From Chloroflexota bacterium (GTDB taxonomy: Bacteria > Chloroflexota > Anaerolineae > DTLA01): 64,000 nucleotides of DNA. Under the pieces are notes generated by a model. The model searched no databases. It was not told the DNA's origin and saw nothing but the letters and a program-made list of their open reading frames with translations. Shown here piece by piece: positions 47,073-58,400 of this stretch; the first letter of the stretch is position 1; the number at the start of each line of letters is the position of its first letter. Location of the stretch: positions 22,532-86,531 of the forward strand of contig JADBJK010000031.1 of assembly GCA_014874485.1 (NCBI GenBank), given 5' to 3'. The position numbers and the translations under genes are program-made.

Positions 47073-47114
47073 CCCTCCCCTTTCCTCTCCGCGGGCGGAG
47101 AGGAAAGGGGAGGG
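47073..47114. repeat. 20-bp perfect inverted repeat (CCCTCCCCTTTCCTCTCCGC / GCGGAGAGGAAAGGGGAGGG, 2-bp spacer)
   Basis: Direct reading. Confidence 0.9.
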
Positions 47115-47268
47115 CCGGGGTGGGGATAGGTGAGGTAGATTCGGCGCGACAACCTAACGACATTCGGTCATTCTCGCCCAAAAACGGAAACGCACCCATC
47201 GCGCGACGCACTTGCCCGCCGCGCAGAATGGTAGTACAATGTGCGAAACTCGCGCTGGAGAGACCATC

Positions 47269-47850
47269 ATGGACGAGATGAGCCCGTCCCCTGGGGATGC
47301 CCCGAACCCCGCCCCCCAAGACCACAGCACCTCGTGGCTGCGCGAGACGGCGGAAACCATCATTCTGGCTGTCGTCCTTTTTCTGCTGTTGCAGTTGGTG
47401 GTGAGGAACTTCCGCATCCAGGGCGACAGTATGCTGCCAACGCTGGAGACCGGCCAGTTCGTGCTCGTGGAGCGCGTGAGTTACCGCTTCTCGGAGCCGC
47501 AGCGGGGCGACATCGTGGTGTTTGAATATCCGCGCGCCCCCCAAGAGGATTTTGTCAAGCGCATCATTGGGCTTCCCGGCGAGACGGTGGAAATCACCGG
47601 CGGGCAAGTGTACATCAACGGCAACTTGCTCGCAGAACCCTATGTCCACGGTCAGCCGACCCTGACATACCGCCCCGTCAACATCACCCTGGGGCAAGAC
47701 GAGTACTTCGTGATGGGCGACAACCGCGCGGCCAGCAGCGATTCGCGCACCTGGGGGCCGCTCCCGCGCCAGAACATCATCGGGCGGGCGTGGCTGTCCT
47801 ACTGGCCGCCGTCGCGCTGGGGCCTGATTCCGCGCGCCGCATATCCATGA
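47269..47850 (+). CDS. lepB: Signal peptidase I
   Basis: GDSMLPTLETGQFVLVERV; DFVKRIIGLPGETVEI; GDNRAASSDSRTWGPL. Confidence 0.95.
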   Translation: MDEMSPSPGDAPNPAPQDHSTSWLRETAETIILAVVLFLLLQLVVRNFRIQGDSMLPTLETGQFVLVERVSYRFSEPQRGDIVVFEYPRAPQEDFVKRIIGLPGETVEITGGQVYINGNLLAEPYVHGQPTLTYRPVNITLGQDEYFVMGDNRAASSDSRTWGPLPRQNIIGRAWLSYWPPSRWGLIPRAAYP

Positions 47851-48096
47851 GCGGCGGCTTGCAAAGACATTCGCAACATTGCGAAACCCGTCGCAGGCGT
47901 GCATTCAACTTGCCGCCCGTCCAGCAGCGTAGTATAATACGCTCACGACTCCGAAAGGGGCTCTGGCGAAGGTGCTATCCATCTACACGGTACACGCAGA
48001 TTCAGCCAATCGGGGGATCGCGACAACACAGGCCTGAGGACGTGGGCTACCTGCGCTCTCAGGCCTTATTTGCGCTCTGATCACGGAGAAAGGGAC

Positions 48097-48942
48097 ATGC
48101 GAGAAATCCATTACAACACCATCGTTGAAGCCGTGGAACGGCTCTGCATGGAATCCAACTACTTCCTGGGCGACGACGTGCTTCAGTCCGTCCAGAAAGC
48201 CCTGGGGCGCGAAGAATCGCCGACGGGGCGCGAGATTCTCCGGGAAATCCTGGAGAACGCCCGCATCGCCCGTGAGGACGAGATGCCGCTGTGCCAGGAC
48301 TGCGGGTACACCGTCGTGTTCGCGGACATCGGCCAGGACGTGCACATCGTCGGCGGCGACTTCAACGAGGCCATCGCCGAAGGGACGCGGCGCGGCTACA
48401 TCAAGGGCTACCTGCGCAAGTCGGTAGTCGCTCACCCGTACTCCAGCCGCATCAACACAAAGGACAACACGCCCCCGGTCATCCACGTCCGCATCGTGCC
48501 GGGCGACAAGTTGCGCCTCACCGTGGCCCCCAAAGGCGGCGGCAGCGAGAACATGAGCGCCCTGGGCATGCTGAAACCCGCCGACGGGCGCGAGGGCGTC
48601 ATCAAGTTCGTCGTGGAAACCGTCCGCAAGGCGGGGGCAAATCCCTGCCCGCCCATCATCGTGGGCGTGGGCATCGGCGGGACGGCCGAGCAGGCCATGC
48701 TCCTGGCCAAGCGGTCGCTCCTGCGCGAGGTCGGCCAGCCCAGCGAGGACCCGGAAGATGCCGCGCTGGAAGCCGACATCCTCACCCGCGTCAACAAACT
48801 CGGCATCGGGCCGCAGGGCCTTGGCGGCCGCATCACGGCGCTGGCCGTCCACGTGCTGAGCCAGCCGTGCCACATCGCGAGTTTGCCGGTGGCCGTCAAC
48901 ATCCAGTGCCACAGCGCGCGGCACAAGGAAATCGTTCTGTAG
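48097..48942 (+). CDS. Fumarate hydratase class I, alpha subunit
   Basis: PLCQDCGYTVVFADIGQDVHI; PKGGGSENMSALGMLKPADG. Confidence 0.93.
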   Translation: MREIHYNTIVEAVERLCMESNYFLGDDVLQSVQKALGREESPTGREILREILENARIAREDEMPLCQDCGYTVVFADIGQDVHIVGGDFNEAIAEGTRRGYIKGYLRKSVVAHPYSSRINTKDNTPPVIHVRIVPGDKLRLTVAPKGGGSENMSALGMLKPADGREGVIKFVVETVRKAGANPCPPIIVGVGIGGTAEQAMLLAKRSLLREVGQPSEDPEDAALEADILTRVNKLGIGPQGLGGRITALAVHVLSQPCHIASLPVAVNIQCHSARHKEIVL

Positions 48943-48963
48943 ACGAGCGGAGGGCTGTGGACG

Positions 48964-49512
48964 ATGAAAATACACACACCGTTGACCGATGACGTTGTCG
49001 CCAGCCTGCGGGCTGGGCAGAAGGTGCTCATCTCGGGCACCATCTACGTGGCGCGAGACGCCGCCCACAAGCGAATCGTAGAGGCCATGGACGCGGGCGC
49101 GCCACTCCCGCTGGAACTCCAGGGGCAGATCATCTACTACATGGGCCCCGCGCCTGCCAAGCCCGGCCAGCCCATCGGCTCCGCAGGCCCCACCACCTCG
49201 TACCGCATGGACCCCTATACGCCGCGCCTGCTGGCTGCTGGGCTGAAGGGCATGATCGGCAAGGGCAACCGCTCCCAGGCGGTCAAGGACGCCATACGGC
49301 AGTACCGCGCTGTGTACTTCGCATCCACAGGCGGCGCGGGCGCGCTCATCGCCAAGTCGGTGAAGAAGGCCGAAGTCATCGCCTACGAAGACCTGGGGGC
49401 CGAGGCGCTGTGGAAACTTGAAGTGGAAGACTTCCCCGCTACCGTCATCAACGACATCTACGGAGGCGATGCATACGAAGATGGCGTGCGTCAGTACGCC
49501 ATCCCAGACTAG
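48964..49512 (+). CDS. Fumarate hydratase class I, beta subunit
   Basis: LTDDVVASLRAGQKVLISGTIYVARDAAHKRI; GPTTSYRMDPYTPRLL; GKGNRSQ. Confidence 0.93.
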   Translation: MKIHTPLTDDVVASLRAGQKVLISGTIYVARDAAHKRIVEAMDAGAPLPLELQGQIIYYMGPAPAKPGQPIGSAGPTTSYRMDPYTPRLLAAGLKGMIGKGNRSQAVKDAIRQYRAVYFASTGGAGALIAKSVKKAEVIAYEDLGAEALWKLEVEDFPATVINDIYGGDAYEDGVRQYAIPD

Positions 49513-49524
49513 TCTGGAGGCGCC

Positions 49525-49932
49525 ATGCGAATCCAACTGTCGGCCACGAAGGTCCACAACGACTTCATCCGCAAAGTGGAGGATATGAGCGGGCAGGACC
49601 TGCTCAAGTGCTACCAGTGCGGCGAGTGCTCCGCGGGATGCCCCGCCGCCTTCGCCATGGACATCCTGCCCAACCAGGTGATTCGCCTCCTGCAACTGGG
49701 CGAGCACGAGGCGGTGCTCAAGTCCAAGACCATCTGGCTCTGCGCGGCGTGCCAGCAGTGCTACACCCGCTGCCCCAAGGGCGTGGACCTGTCCCGCATC
49801 ATGGAGGCCGTCCGAGACCTGCTGATGCTGGAACACGGCGACCGCATCGTCATAGAGAAACTCCCCGCCGAAACGCTTGCCGAGTTCCCCCAGCAGGCGT
49901 TCATCAGCGGGTTCCGGAAGTACACAGCCTAG
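49525..49932 (+). CDS. hdrC: Heterodisulfide reductase subunit C-like (copy 1)
   Basis: CYQCGECSAGCPAAFAMDILPNQVIRLLQLG; CAACQQCYTRCPKGVDLSRIME. Confidence 0.92.
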   Translation: MRIQLSATKVHNDFIRKVEDMSGQDLLKCYQCGECSAGCPAAFAMDILPNQVIRLLQLGEHEAVLKSKTIWLCAACQQCYTRCPKGVDLSRIMEAVRDLLMLEHGDRIVIEKLPAETLAEFPQQAFISGFRKYTA

Positions 49933-49952
49933 CGCGACGGTGAGGTGCGGGC

Positions 49953-50822
49953 ATGAGAATTCCCTACTATCCCGGCTGCACTCTCAGCACCAAGGCAAAG
50001 GGATTTGACCAGGCGGCAAGGCAGTCCTTCGCCGCACTTGGGATAGAGTTGGCCGAACTGAAGACGTGGAACTGCTGCGGCGCGACCTTCCCACTGAGCC
50101 GCGACAACCTGCTGGACCTGGCCGGCCCCGTGCGCAATCTGGTCAGCGCGGCGGCCGAGGGCGACAAACTGGCCGTCGCGTGCTCCACCTGCTTCAACGT
50201 TTTGAAACGATCCAACCTCGTCATGCGCAACGAGGAGGACAAGCGGGAGAAGATCAACTTCTTCATTGAGGCCGACTACGCGGGCAGTGTGCAGGTGCTC
50301 CACCTGCTGGAAATCCTCCGCGACGAGGTGGGCTGGGACAACCTGGCGAAAGCCGTGAAGAAGAACCTGGCCGACCTGTCGGTAGCGCCCTACTACGGCT
50401 GCATGTTCCTGCGCCCGCCCAAGGAGATGGGATTTGACGACCACGAAAACCCCCAGATACTGGAGAACTTCATCCGTGCGCTGGGTGCCCAGGTAGCCGA
50501 CTATCCGCACCGCGCCGAATGCTGCGGCAACTACATCGCCGCCTTTGACCTGGAAACGACGAGGGAAATGTCCTACCTCATCCTGGCCTCGGCCAGGAAG
50601 GCGGGCGCGGACCTGATCGTAACCAGTTGCCCGCTGTGCCAGTTCAACCTGGACCGGTGGCAGCAGGACCTGGCCATGAAACACGGCGGGTTCCGTCCCA
50701 TTCCGGTCCTGTACGACACGCAACTGCTCGGCATCGCGCTTGGGCTGGACACGACAACGTTTGACCTGGACAAGCACTACGTGGACCCCAGGCCGGTTCT
50801 GGCCGAGAAGGGGCTGATCTAG
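49953..50822 (+). CDS. hdrB: Heterodisulfide reductase subunit B-like (copy 1)
   Basis: YYPGCTLSTKAKGFD; two CCG domains WNCCGATFP and AECCGNYIA. Confidence 0.92.
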   Translation: MRIPYYPGCTLSTKAKGFDQAARQSFAALGIELAELKTWNCCGATFPLSRDNLLDLAGPVRNLVSAAAEGDKLAVACSTCFNVLKRSNLVMRNEEDKREKINFFIEADYAGSVQVLHLLEILRDEVGWDNLAKAVKKNLADLSVAPYYGCMFLRPPKEMGFDDHENPQILENFIRALGAQVADYPHRAECCGNYIAAFDLETTREMSYLILASARKAGADLIVTSCPLCQFNLDRWQQDLAMKHGGFRPIPVLYDTQLLGIALGLDTTTFDLDKHYVDPRPVLAEKGLI

Positions 50823-50832
50823 GAGACGCACC

Positions 50833-52191
50833 GTGGCGGAACACGAGACGCCCATCACAAGGGTTCTCATCATCGGGGCCGGTATCGCCGGAATACAGGC
50901 GGCGCTGGACATCGCCAACTCCGGCTACGAGGTCGTGCTGGTGGAGAAGGAGCCATCCATCGGCGGGCGGATGCTCCAACTGTCGGAGACCTTCCCCACC
51001 CTGGACTGCGCCCAGTGCATCCTCACGCCGCGCACCGTGGAAGCCGGCCACCACGAGCGCATCCGCCTCATGACCTTCTCGGAGGTTACCGACATCACGG
51101 GCGACATCGGCCACTTCACCGTAACGGTGCAGCGGAAACCCGCATCGGTCAACTGGGACGTGTGCACGGGGTGCGGCCTGTGCCAGGAGAAATGCCCTAC
51201 CAAAGTCGCCTCGCCCTTTGACCGAGCGATGGGCAAGCGCAAGGCCATCTACACCCTATCGCCCCAGGCCGTGCCCAACAAGCCGGTCATAGACCGCGAG
51301 GCGTGCACCTGGTTCACGCGCGGCAAATGCCGCCTCTGCGAGAAGGTCTGCCCCGTCCACGCCATAGACTACGAGCAGCAGGCCACCACCACCCAGGTGG
51401 AGGTCGGCGCGGTCATCATCGCCACGGGGTACACCCTGTACAGCCTGCAGAACCTGGGTGAGTACGGGTATGGGAAGATCCCCGACGTGGTGGACGGCCT
51501 GGCATTTGAGCGGTTGCTATCGGCATCGGGCCCCACGGCGGGCAAGGTCCGGCGCCCCTCGGACGGCAAGGAGCCCAAGCAGGTGGTGTTCATCCAGTGC
51601 GCCGGCTCGCGCGCGCCGGAAACCGCCATGCCCTACTGCTCCAAGATTTGCTGCATGTACACGGCCAAACACGCCATGCTGTACAAGCACCGGGTGCACG
51701 ACGGCACGGCCTACGTGTTCTACATAGACGTGCGCGCGGCAGGCAAGCGGTACGAGGAGTTCTACCACCGCGCCACCGAGGAGGACCGCGTGATCTACGT
51801 CCGCGGCAAAGTGGCGCGGGTGTTCCGCGACGGCGACCAGGTGGTCGTCTGGGGCGCGGACACGCTGAGCGGGGCGTCGGTGGAAGTCGCGGCGGACATG
51901 GTGGTGCTGGCCCCGGCCATGGTCCCGCACCCCGAGACCCAGCGACTCGCCGAGATGCTGGGCATCCCCGCCAACGAGTACGGGTTCCTGCTGCCGCTGG
52001 ATGACAACATCCTGCCCGTGGAGACGACGCGCCCGGGCGTGTTCCTGGCAGGGGCGGTTACCAGCCCCAAGGACATCCCGGAGACTGTGGCCCAGGCCAG
52101 CGCCGCCGCGGCCAAAGTCCTGTCGCTGTTCGCCCAGTGGAGCGGCGTCCCCCAGGCCATGGAGACCCCCGTCGGAGCGGAGGCATCATGA
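50833..52191 (+). CDS. hdrA: HdrA-like flavoprotein (copy 1, with Cys-cluster motif)
   Basis: VLIIGAGIAGIQAALDIANSG; FPTLDCAQCILTPRTVEAG; CTGCGLCQEKCP. Confidence 0.92.
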   Translation: MAEHETPITRVLIIGAGIAGIQAALDIANSGYEVVLVEKEPSIGGRMLQLSETFPTLDCAQCILTPRTVEAGHHERIRLMTFSEVTDITGDIGHFTVTVQRKPASVNWDVCTGCGLCQEKCPTKVASPFDRAMGKRKAIYTLSPQAVPNKPVIDREACTWFTRGKCRLCEKVCPVHAIDYEQQATTTQVEVGAVIIATGYTLYSLQNLGEYGYGKIPDVVDGLAFERLLSASGPTAGKVRRPSDGKEPKQVVFIQCAGSRAPETAMPYCSKICCMYTAKHAMLYKHRVHDGTAYVFYIDVRAAGKRYEEFYHRATEEDRVIYVRGKVARVFRDGDQVVVWGADTLSGASVEVAADMVVLAPAMVPHPETQRLAEMLGIPANEYGFLLPLDDNILPVETTRPGVFLAGAVTSPKDIPETVAQASAAAAKVLSLFAQWSGVPQAMETPVGAEAS

Positions 52192-53921
52192 AGCGGATTG
52201 GCGTGTTCATTTGCCACTGCGGCATCAACATCGCGGGCACGGTGGATGTGAAGCGCGTCGCCGAGGCGCTGAAGGATTACCCGGGCGTCGTCCTTGCCAC
52301 CGACTACATGTACATGTGCTCGGACCCCGGCCAATCCCTGATTCGCCAGTCCATCAAGGAGCAAAACCTTGAGGGCGTCGTGGTCGCCGCGTGCAGCCCG
52401 GCCATGCACGAGGTTACGTTCCGCAAAGCGTCGGCCCAGGCGGGGCTGAACCCCTACCAGACCGAGATCGCCAACATCCGCGAACAGGTCTCGTGGGTGC
52501 ACCAGGACGACAAAGAGGCCGCCACCCGCAAGGCGATAGAGCACATCAAGACCATCGTGGAGAAGGTCAAGTACAACGAGTCGCTGATACCGCTGTCCCT
52601 CTCGCTGGTCAAGAAGGCCCTCGTCATCGGCGGGGGCATCGCCGGACTCCAGGCGGCCATAGACATCGCCACCGCAGGCTACCCCGTCGTCCTCGTGGAA
52701 CGCTCGGACCGACTGGGCGGGCACGTCGGCCAACTGTCGGGCGTGTATGTCAACTTCAACGCGGCACGCGACCTGCTGCAATCCAAGTTGCAGGCCGTCC
52801 AGGCCAACCCGCGCATCCAGGTCTTCCTGGAGACCGAGGTGGAAGAACTCGGCGGATACGTGGGCAACTTCACCGCGAAACTGAAACATCGCGGGAGCGA
52901 CGGCAGCGAGCCAACGTTCTCCGAGCATACCTTCGGCGCGGTCATCGTGGCGACGGGCCACTCACTCCGCCCCCTGTCCAAGTTCGGCGAGTACGGCGGC
53001 GGCCGTTACCCCGACATCATAGACGCGCTGACCTTTGAGCGGATGCTGGCACCCGATGGCCCGACAGGTGGCGAAATCCGCCGGCCATCGGATGGCCAGG
53101 TGCCGCGGCAGGTGGTGTTCGTACAGTGCGCCGGCTCGCGCGACCCCGAACATCACATGCCCTACTGCTCCAAGATTTGCTGCATGTACACGGCCAAGCA
53201 GGCGGCGCTGTATCGCCAGCGGGTGCCCGACGGCCAGGCATACGTGTTCTACATAGACATCCGCTCGCAGGGGCGCGACTACGAGGAATTCGTCCAGTCG
53301 GCCATGACCCAGCACGACGTGCTGTACGTGCGCGGCAAGGTGGCGCGCCTGTATGAGGAAGACGGCAAGGTCATCGCCTGGGGAGCCGACACCCTCACCG
53401 GCAAGCCGGTGGAGGTGCAGGCCGACCTGGCCGTGCTCGCGACGGCGGTCATGCCCGCCGAGGGCGCGGTGGAACTAGCCCAGAAACTGCGCATCGCCAC
53501 CGACGAGCATGGCTTCTTCAGCGAGGCCCACCCGAAACTGCGCCCCGTGGAGAGCCTCACCGCGGGCATCTTCCTGGCCGGCACGGCCCAAGCGCCCAAA
53601 GACATCCCGGAGACCGTCGCCCAGGCCAGCGCCGCCGCGGCCAAAGTCCTGTCCCTGTTTTCGCAGCGCGAGTTGGTCGCCGAGCCGACCATCGCCTACG
53701 TGGACGAGGAACTGTGCTCCGGCTGCGGGCTGTGCATCCCCGCGTGCCCCTACCAGGCGCGCACGATGCACCCGTGGAAGCACAAGGCCATCGTGAACGA
53801 GGCGCTGTGCCAGGGGTGCGGGGCCTGCGTGGTGGCCTGCCCCAACAAGGCGTGCAAACTGCGGAACCTCACGCCAAGCCACGTGCTGGCGATGATGGAC
53901 GCGTACCTGGCGGAGGTGTAG
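52188..53921 (+). CDS. hdrA: HdrA-like flavoprotein (copy 2, C-terminal 2x4Fe-4S, lacks DCxxC cluster motif)
   Basis: MKRIGVFICHCGINIAGTVDV; ALVIGGGIAGLQAAIDIATAG; CSGCGLCIPACPYQAR. Confidence 0.92.
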   Translation: MKRIGVFICHCGINIAGTVDVKRVAEALKDYPGVVLATDYMYMCSDPGQSLIRQSIKEQNLEGVVVAACSPAMHEVTFRKASAQAGLNPYQTEIANIREQVSWVHQDDKEAATRKAIEHIKTIVEKVKYNESLIPLSLSLVKKALVIGGGIAGLQAAIDIATAGYPVVLVERSDRLGGHVGQLSGVYVNFNAARDLLQSKLQAVQANPRIQVFLETEVEELGGYVGNFTAKLKHRGSDGSEPTFSEHTFGAVIVATGHSLRPLSKFGEYGGGRYPDIIDALTFERMLAPDGPTGGEIRRPSDGQVPRQVVFVQCAGSRDPEHHMPYCSKICCMYTAKQAALYRQRVPDGQAYVFYIDIRSQGRDYEEFVQSAMTQHDVLYVRGKVARLYEEDGKVIAWGADTLTGKPVEVQADLAVLATAVMPAEGAVELAQKLRIATDEHGFFSEAHPKLRPVESLTAGIFLAGTAQAPKDIPETVAQASAAAAKVLSLFSQRELVAEPTIAYVDEELCSGCGLCIPACPYQARTMHPWKHKAIVNEALCQGCGACVVACPNKACKLRNLTPSHVLAMMDAYLAEV

Positions 53922-54533
53922 ATGACGACCGGCGCAACTGCATCCCTGTCCAGTGCGGTGAGAACGAGCGCGGCGCCCACGTCCGGCAGCGCGCTGCGCG
54001 TGGACCCAGCGTTCCTGCCGACGGTGGAAGCGATCAGCCACGAGAACATTCGGCTTTGCTACTACTGCCTGAAGTGCACGGCTGGCTGCCCGACGGCCTA
54101 TGCCATGGACTACGGCCCCGCGCACGTCCTCAAACTGGTGCAACTGGGCCAGAAGGACAAGGTCCTGCGGAGCAAGGCCATCTGGCTGTGCGTGGGGTGC
54201 GAGACCTGCTGGACCCGCTGCCCCAACGGCATCGCCGCCGGCCACGTCATGGACGCGCTCAAGCAGATGGCCCTGCAGGAAGGCTACGCCCCGGCCGAGC
54301 GCCGCGTGCTGGTCCTGCACCGCCAGTTCCTCACCAGCATCCGCCTCTTCGGGCGCGTGCACGAGTTGAGCATGTTGGCACTGTACAAACTCCTGAGCGG
54401 CGACCTGTTCACCGACCTTGACCTGGGTGCCCGCATGTTCCTGCGAGGCAAGATTCCCATCCTGCCCGAACGCATCAAGGGCACGTCCAAAATCCGGCAA
54501 CTTTTCAGCAAGCAACCGCGAGGACAAGCGTGA
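53922..54533 (+). CDS. hdrC: Heterodisulfide reductase subunit C-like (copy 2)
   Basis: CYYCLKCTAGCPTAYAMDYGPAHVLKLVQLG; CVGCETCWTRCPNGI. Confidence 0.92.
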   Translation: MTTGATASLSSAVRTSAAPTSGSALRVDPAFLPTVEAISHENIRLCYYCLKCTAGCPTAYAMDYGPAHVLKLVQLGQKDKVLRSKAIWLCVGCETCWTRCPNGIAAGHVMDALKQMALQEGYAPAERRVLVLHRQFLTSIRLFGRVHELSMLALYKLLSGDLFTDLDLGARMFLRGKIPILPERIKGTSKIRQLFSKQPRGQA

Positions 54534-55384
54534 AATACTCGTACTATCCAGGCTGCACGCTGCACTCTACGGCGATTGAATACGGATGGTCCACCGAGGC
54601 CGTCTGCGAGGCTCTGGGCATTGAACTCGTGGAGATAGAGGACTGGAACTGTTGCGGAGCTTCGTCGGCGCACTCGCTGGACCCGCATCTGGCGCTGGCG
54701 CTGCCCACCCGCGACCTGATGCGGGCGCAGGCCGTGGGTGCCGACATCGTCATGCCGTGCGCCGCCTGCTACGGCCGCATGGCCGCCGCCGACCAAAAGA
54801 TGCGGTCGGACCCCGCGTGGCGCAAGGAAATGGAAGCCGCGTTCCAGACCGAGTACATCGGCGCGGCGCGGCCCCGCACGCTGGTGGACGTGCTGGGCAA
54901 CGACCTGCCCATAGAGGCGCTGGCGGCAAAGGTCAAGCGGCCCCTCACCGGACTGCGCACCGTGTCGTACTACGGCTGCCTGCTGGTTCGCCCGCCCGAC
55001 CTCACCAACCGATGGGACGACCCAGAGCACCCCGTCGTGATGGACAGCATCCTGAAGGCCCTGGGCGCGGAGCCGGTCCAGTGGGCGCACGCCGTGGAGT
55101 GCTGCGGGGCGTCGCTGGCGCTGGACAGGGCCGATGTGGTTACCGTCCTGTCGGGGCGCATTGTCCGGGGCGCGAACGACGCCGAGGCCGATTGCATCGT
55201 GTGCGCGTGCCCGCTGTGCCAGGCCAACCTGGACAGCCGACAGAAAGGCATATCGCCCAAGGTTCCGGTGCTATACATCACCGAACTCATGGGCATCGCC
55301 CTTGACCTGCCGGGGCGGAACAAGTGGTTTGCGAAGCATCTCGTGGATCCTCGGCCCATGCTGCACCGCAAGGGGCTGGAATGA
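54530..55384 (+). CDS. hdrB: Heterodisulfide reductase subunit B-like (copy 2)
   Basis: YYPGCTLHSTAIEYGWSTEAVCEALGIEL; WNCCGASSAHS; VECCGASLAL. Confidence 0.92.
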   Translation: MKYSYYPGCTLHSTAIEYGWSTEAVCEALGIELVEIEDWNCCGASSAHSLDPHLALALPTRDLMRAQAVGADIVMPCAACYGRMAAADQKMRSDPAWRKEMEAAFQTEYIGAARPRTLVDVLGNDLPIEALAAKVKRPLTGLRTVSYYGCLLVRPPDLTNRWDDPEHPVVMDSILKALGAEPVQWAHAVECCGASLALDRADVVTVLSGRIVRGANDAEADCIVCACPLCQANLDSRQKGISPKVPVLYITELMGIALDLPGRNKWFAKHLVDPRPMLHRKGLE

Positions 55385-55414
55385 GCGACTTAGTCAGCGA
55401 TTTGAGGATGCGAC

Positions 55415-58400
55415 ATGGCTGATGCCGCCGTTGATAAGCGTTCCAACGCCGTTCTTATCGTAGGTGCGGGGCTGAGCGGAATGCAGTCCGGGCTGCTGCT
55501 CGCCCAGCGCGGCCACCCTGTGTACCTGGTGGACGAAGCGCCCGGCATCGGGGGCTCGCTGCACCTGCTGGACCGCACCTTCCCCACGGACTCGTGCGGC
55601 CTGTGCATCAGTTCGCCCACCAACGCCACCTATTGCCCGTCCATAGAGTGCAGCCTGCATCCCAATATCGCGCCGCTGCCCCTGGCCGAGTTGCTGGCGC
55701 TGGATGGCGAGCCGGGGCATTTCCGCGCGCGCATTCGCCGCAACCCGCGTTATGTCAACGTAGAGCGGTGTACCCTGTGCGGGGACTGCGCCGCCGTATG
55801 CCCGGCCACACGCCCGCATCCCCACGAAGGCGATCTGGCCCCCCAGAAGGCCATCTACGCCCCGCCGCCCCGCGCCGTGCCCAATGCCTACGTGATTGAC
55901 ATGGCCGCCTGCATCCGCTGCGGCAAGTGCGTGGAGGCATGCCCCACCGAGGCCATCAACCTGGACGAGCAGCCCACCGAAGAGACGCTGGAAGTCGGTG
56001 CGGTCATCCTCAGCCCAGGCTACGCGCCTTTTGACGCGCGGCGCAAGGGCGAATTCGGCTTCGGCGTGCTCAGCAACGTGGTTACCAGCATCCAGTTTGA
56101 GCGGATGGCCAGCCCGCCCGGCTCCACCAGGGGCAAACTCGTTCGGCCATCCGACGGCAAGCCCCCCAAGCGCATCGCCTTCATCCAGTGCGTCGGTTCG
56201 CGCGACCAAACCGTGGGGCGCGAATACTGCTCGTCCATCTGCTGCATGTACACGGCCAAGCAGGCGCGGGCCGCGCTGGAATCCCAGCCCGACGCCGAAA
56301 TCACCGTCTTCACCATGGACATCCGAACCTTCGGCAAGGGGTACGAACGCTACTGGGACGGCGTGCAGCAGGAAGGCATCCGCTTCCGCCGGGCAATGGT
56401 CTCCAAGGCCAAGCAGCACCCCAAGACGGGCCACGTCGCCCTGAACTACGTCGGCGAGGCCGGCGGGCCGAAGGAAGAAGAGTTTGACCTCGTCGTGCTC
56501 GCTGTGGGACTTGAGTCGCCGCAGTCGGCCCGCGAATTGGCCCAGCGCATCGGGCTGGACGTGAACCCCTACGGATTCGGCGAGACGGGCGAGTTCGCGC
56601 CTGTCGCCAGCAACCGAAGCGGCATCTTCATCGCAGGCTGCTACGCGGAACCGAAGGACATCCCCGACACCGTGGCCGAGGCTGCCGCAGCCGCCGCCGG
56701 CGCAGCGCAAATGCTCGCCCCTGCGCCCGAGAAGCGCCCCGAAGCGCCGACGGCGACCGTCCCGCCGGACGCCGAGCCAGCCATCGGCGTCTTCATCTGC
56801 ACGTGCCACGGCACGGTGGGGCAGACTGTGGACGTCGACGCGCTGGCCGACTATGCGGCGTCCCTGCCCCATGTGGCGGCAGTGGGACGTGCGGAAGACT
56901 GCTGCACGGAACAAGGCATCGCGAGCCTGAGCGCCTGGATCAAGGCCAGCGGCGTCAACCGCCTGGTCTTCGCGGGGTGCTCGCCCCGCCTCTGCCAGAC
57001 CGAACTGGCCCAGGCCCTCGCGCGGGCGGGGCTGGCCGAGCCGCTCCTCCAGCGGGCGAACATCCGCGAGGGGTGCGCGTGGGTGCACCGCGACTCGCCC
57101 GCCCAGGCAACGGAGAAGGCCCAGGACGTGGTCGCCATGGCCGCCGCGCGCGCGGTCCACGCCAATCCGGTCAAGGCGCAGACCGCTCCCGTCCAGGAGG
57201 GCGTGCTCGTCATCGGCGGCGGGCTTGCGGGCATGACCGCCGCCCTTACCCTGGCGAACCTGGGCCACCCCGTAACCCTTGTGGAACGGGAAACCACGCT
57301 GGGCGGGCAATTGCACAACATCGGCTTCACCGCCCAGACGCCCAACCCCAAGGCGCAGGCCGAGGCGCTGGCCCAGAAGGTAACGAGCCACGAGCGCATC
57401 ACCGTGCACCTGGGCGCGACCCTGGCGTCGTTCTCCGGCACGGGCGGGCAGTTCCAGGCCGAAGTCCAGAAGGGCGACGGGGAGCGCGTGCCCGTCTCGG
57501 TGGGTGCCGTCATCGTGGCGACCGGCGGGCGCGAGGCCCTCGTGCACGAGTACCGCTACGGCGAAGACCCGCGCGTGCTGCTCCAGGGCGACCTGTCGCG
57601 CGTCCTCGCCGGCGGGCAGGAGAGCCTGGCGCAATCCGCATTCCGCGACGTGCGCAACCTGGTCATGATCCAGTGCGCCGGATCGCGCGACGAGAATCGG
57701 CCCTACTGCTCGCGCATCTGCTGCACCCAGGCCGTCAAGAACGCCATCCGACTCAAGGAACTCAAGCCCGACGCCAACGTGTTCATCCTGTACCGCGACA
57801 TCCGCACGTTCGGGATGCACGAACTGCTGTACCGCCGGGCGCGGGACCTGGGCGTGGTCTTCGTTCGCTACGCACTGCCCGACAAGCCCGTGGTGGAGCC
57901 TGCCGCCGATGGCCTCGCGGTTCGGGTAACCGATGCGACCCTGGGCGAGCCGGTGCTGCTGCCTGCGGACGCGGTCGTGCTCAGTACGGGCATCGCCCCG
58001 AACCCCAATGCGGACCTGGCGCAGTTGCTGGGCGTGCCGCTGGACAGCGACGGCTTCTTCCAGGAACAGCACCCGAAGATGCGGCCGCTGAACTTCATGA
58101 AGCCGGGGGGGTTCCTGTGCGGGCTGGCGCACGGGCCGCACTTCGTGCCCGAGACCATCGTCCAGGCCCAGGGCGCGGCAATGCGGGCCGCTGCTTACCT
58201 CAGCGAAAGACAGCGCAGGAGCAAGACCACCCGCGTGGACGTCAACAAGCGCCTGTGCAGTTTCTGCGGGCTGTGCGTGTCGGCGTGCCCCTACGGCGCG
58301 CGCGTGATGGACTACGACGAGCGGGTGGCGCGCGTGCTCACCGACCTGTGCCAGGGATGCGGCATCTGCGCCGTAACGTGCCCGAACAAGGCCACGCAGC

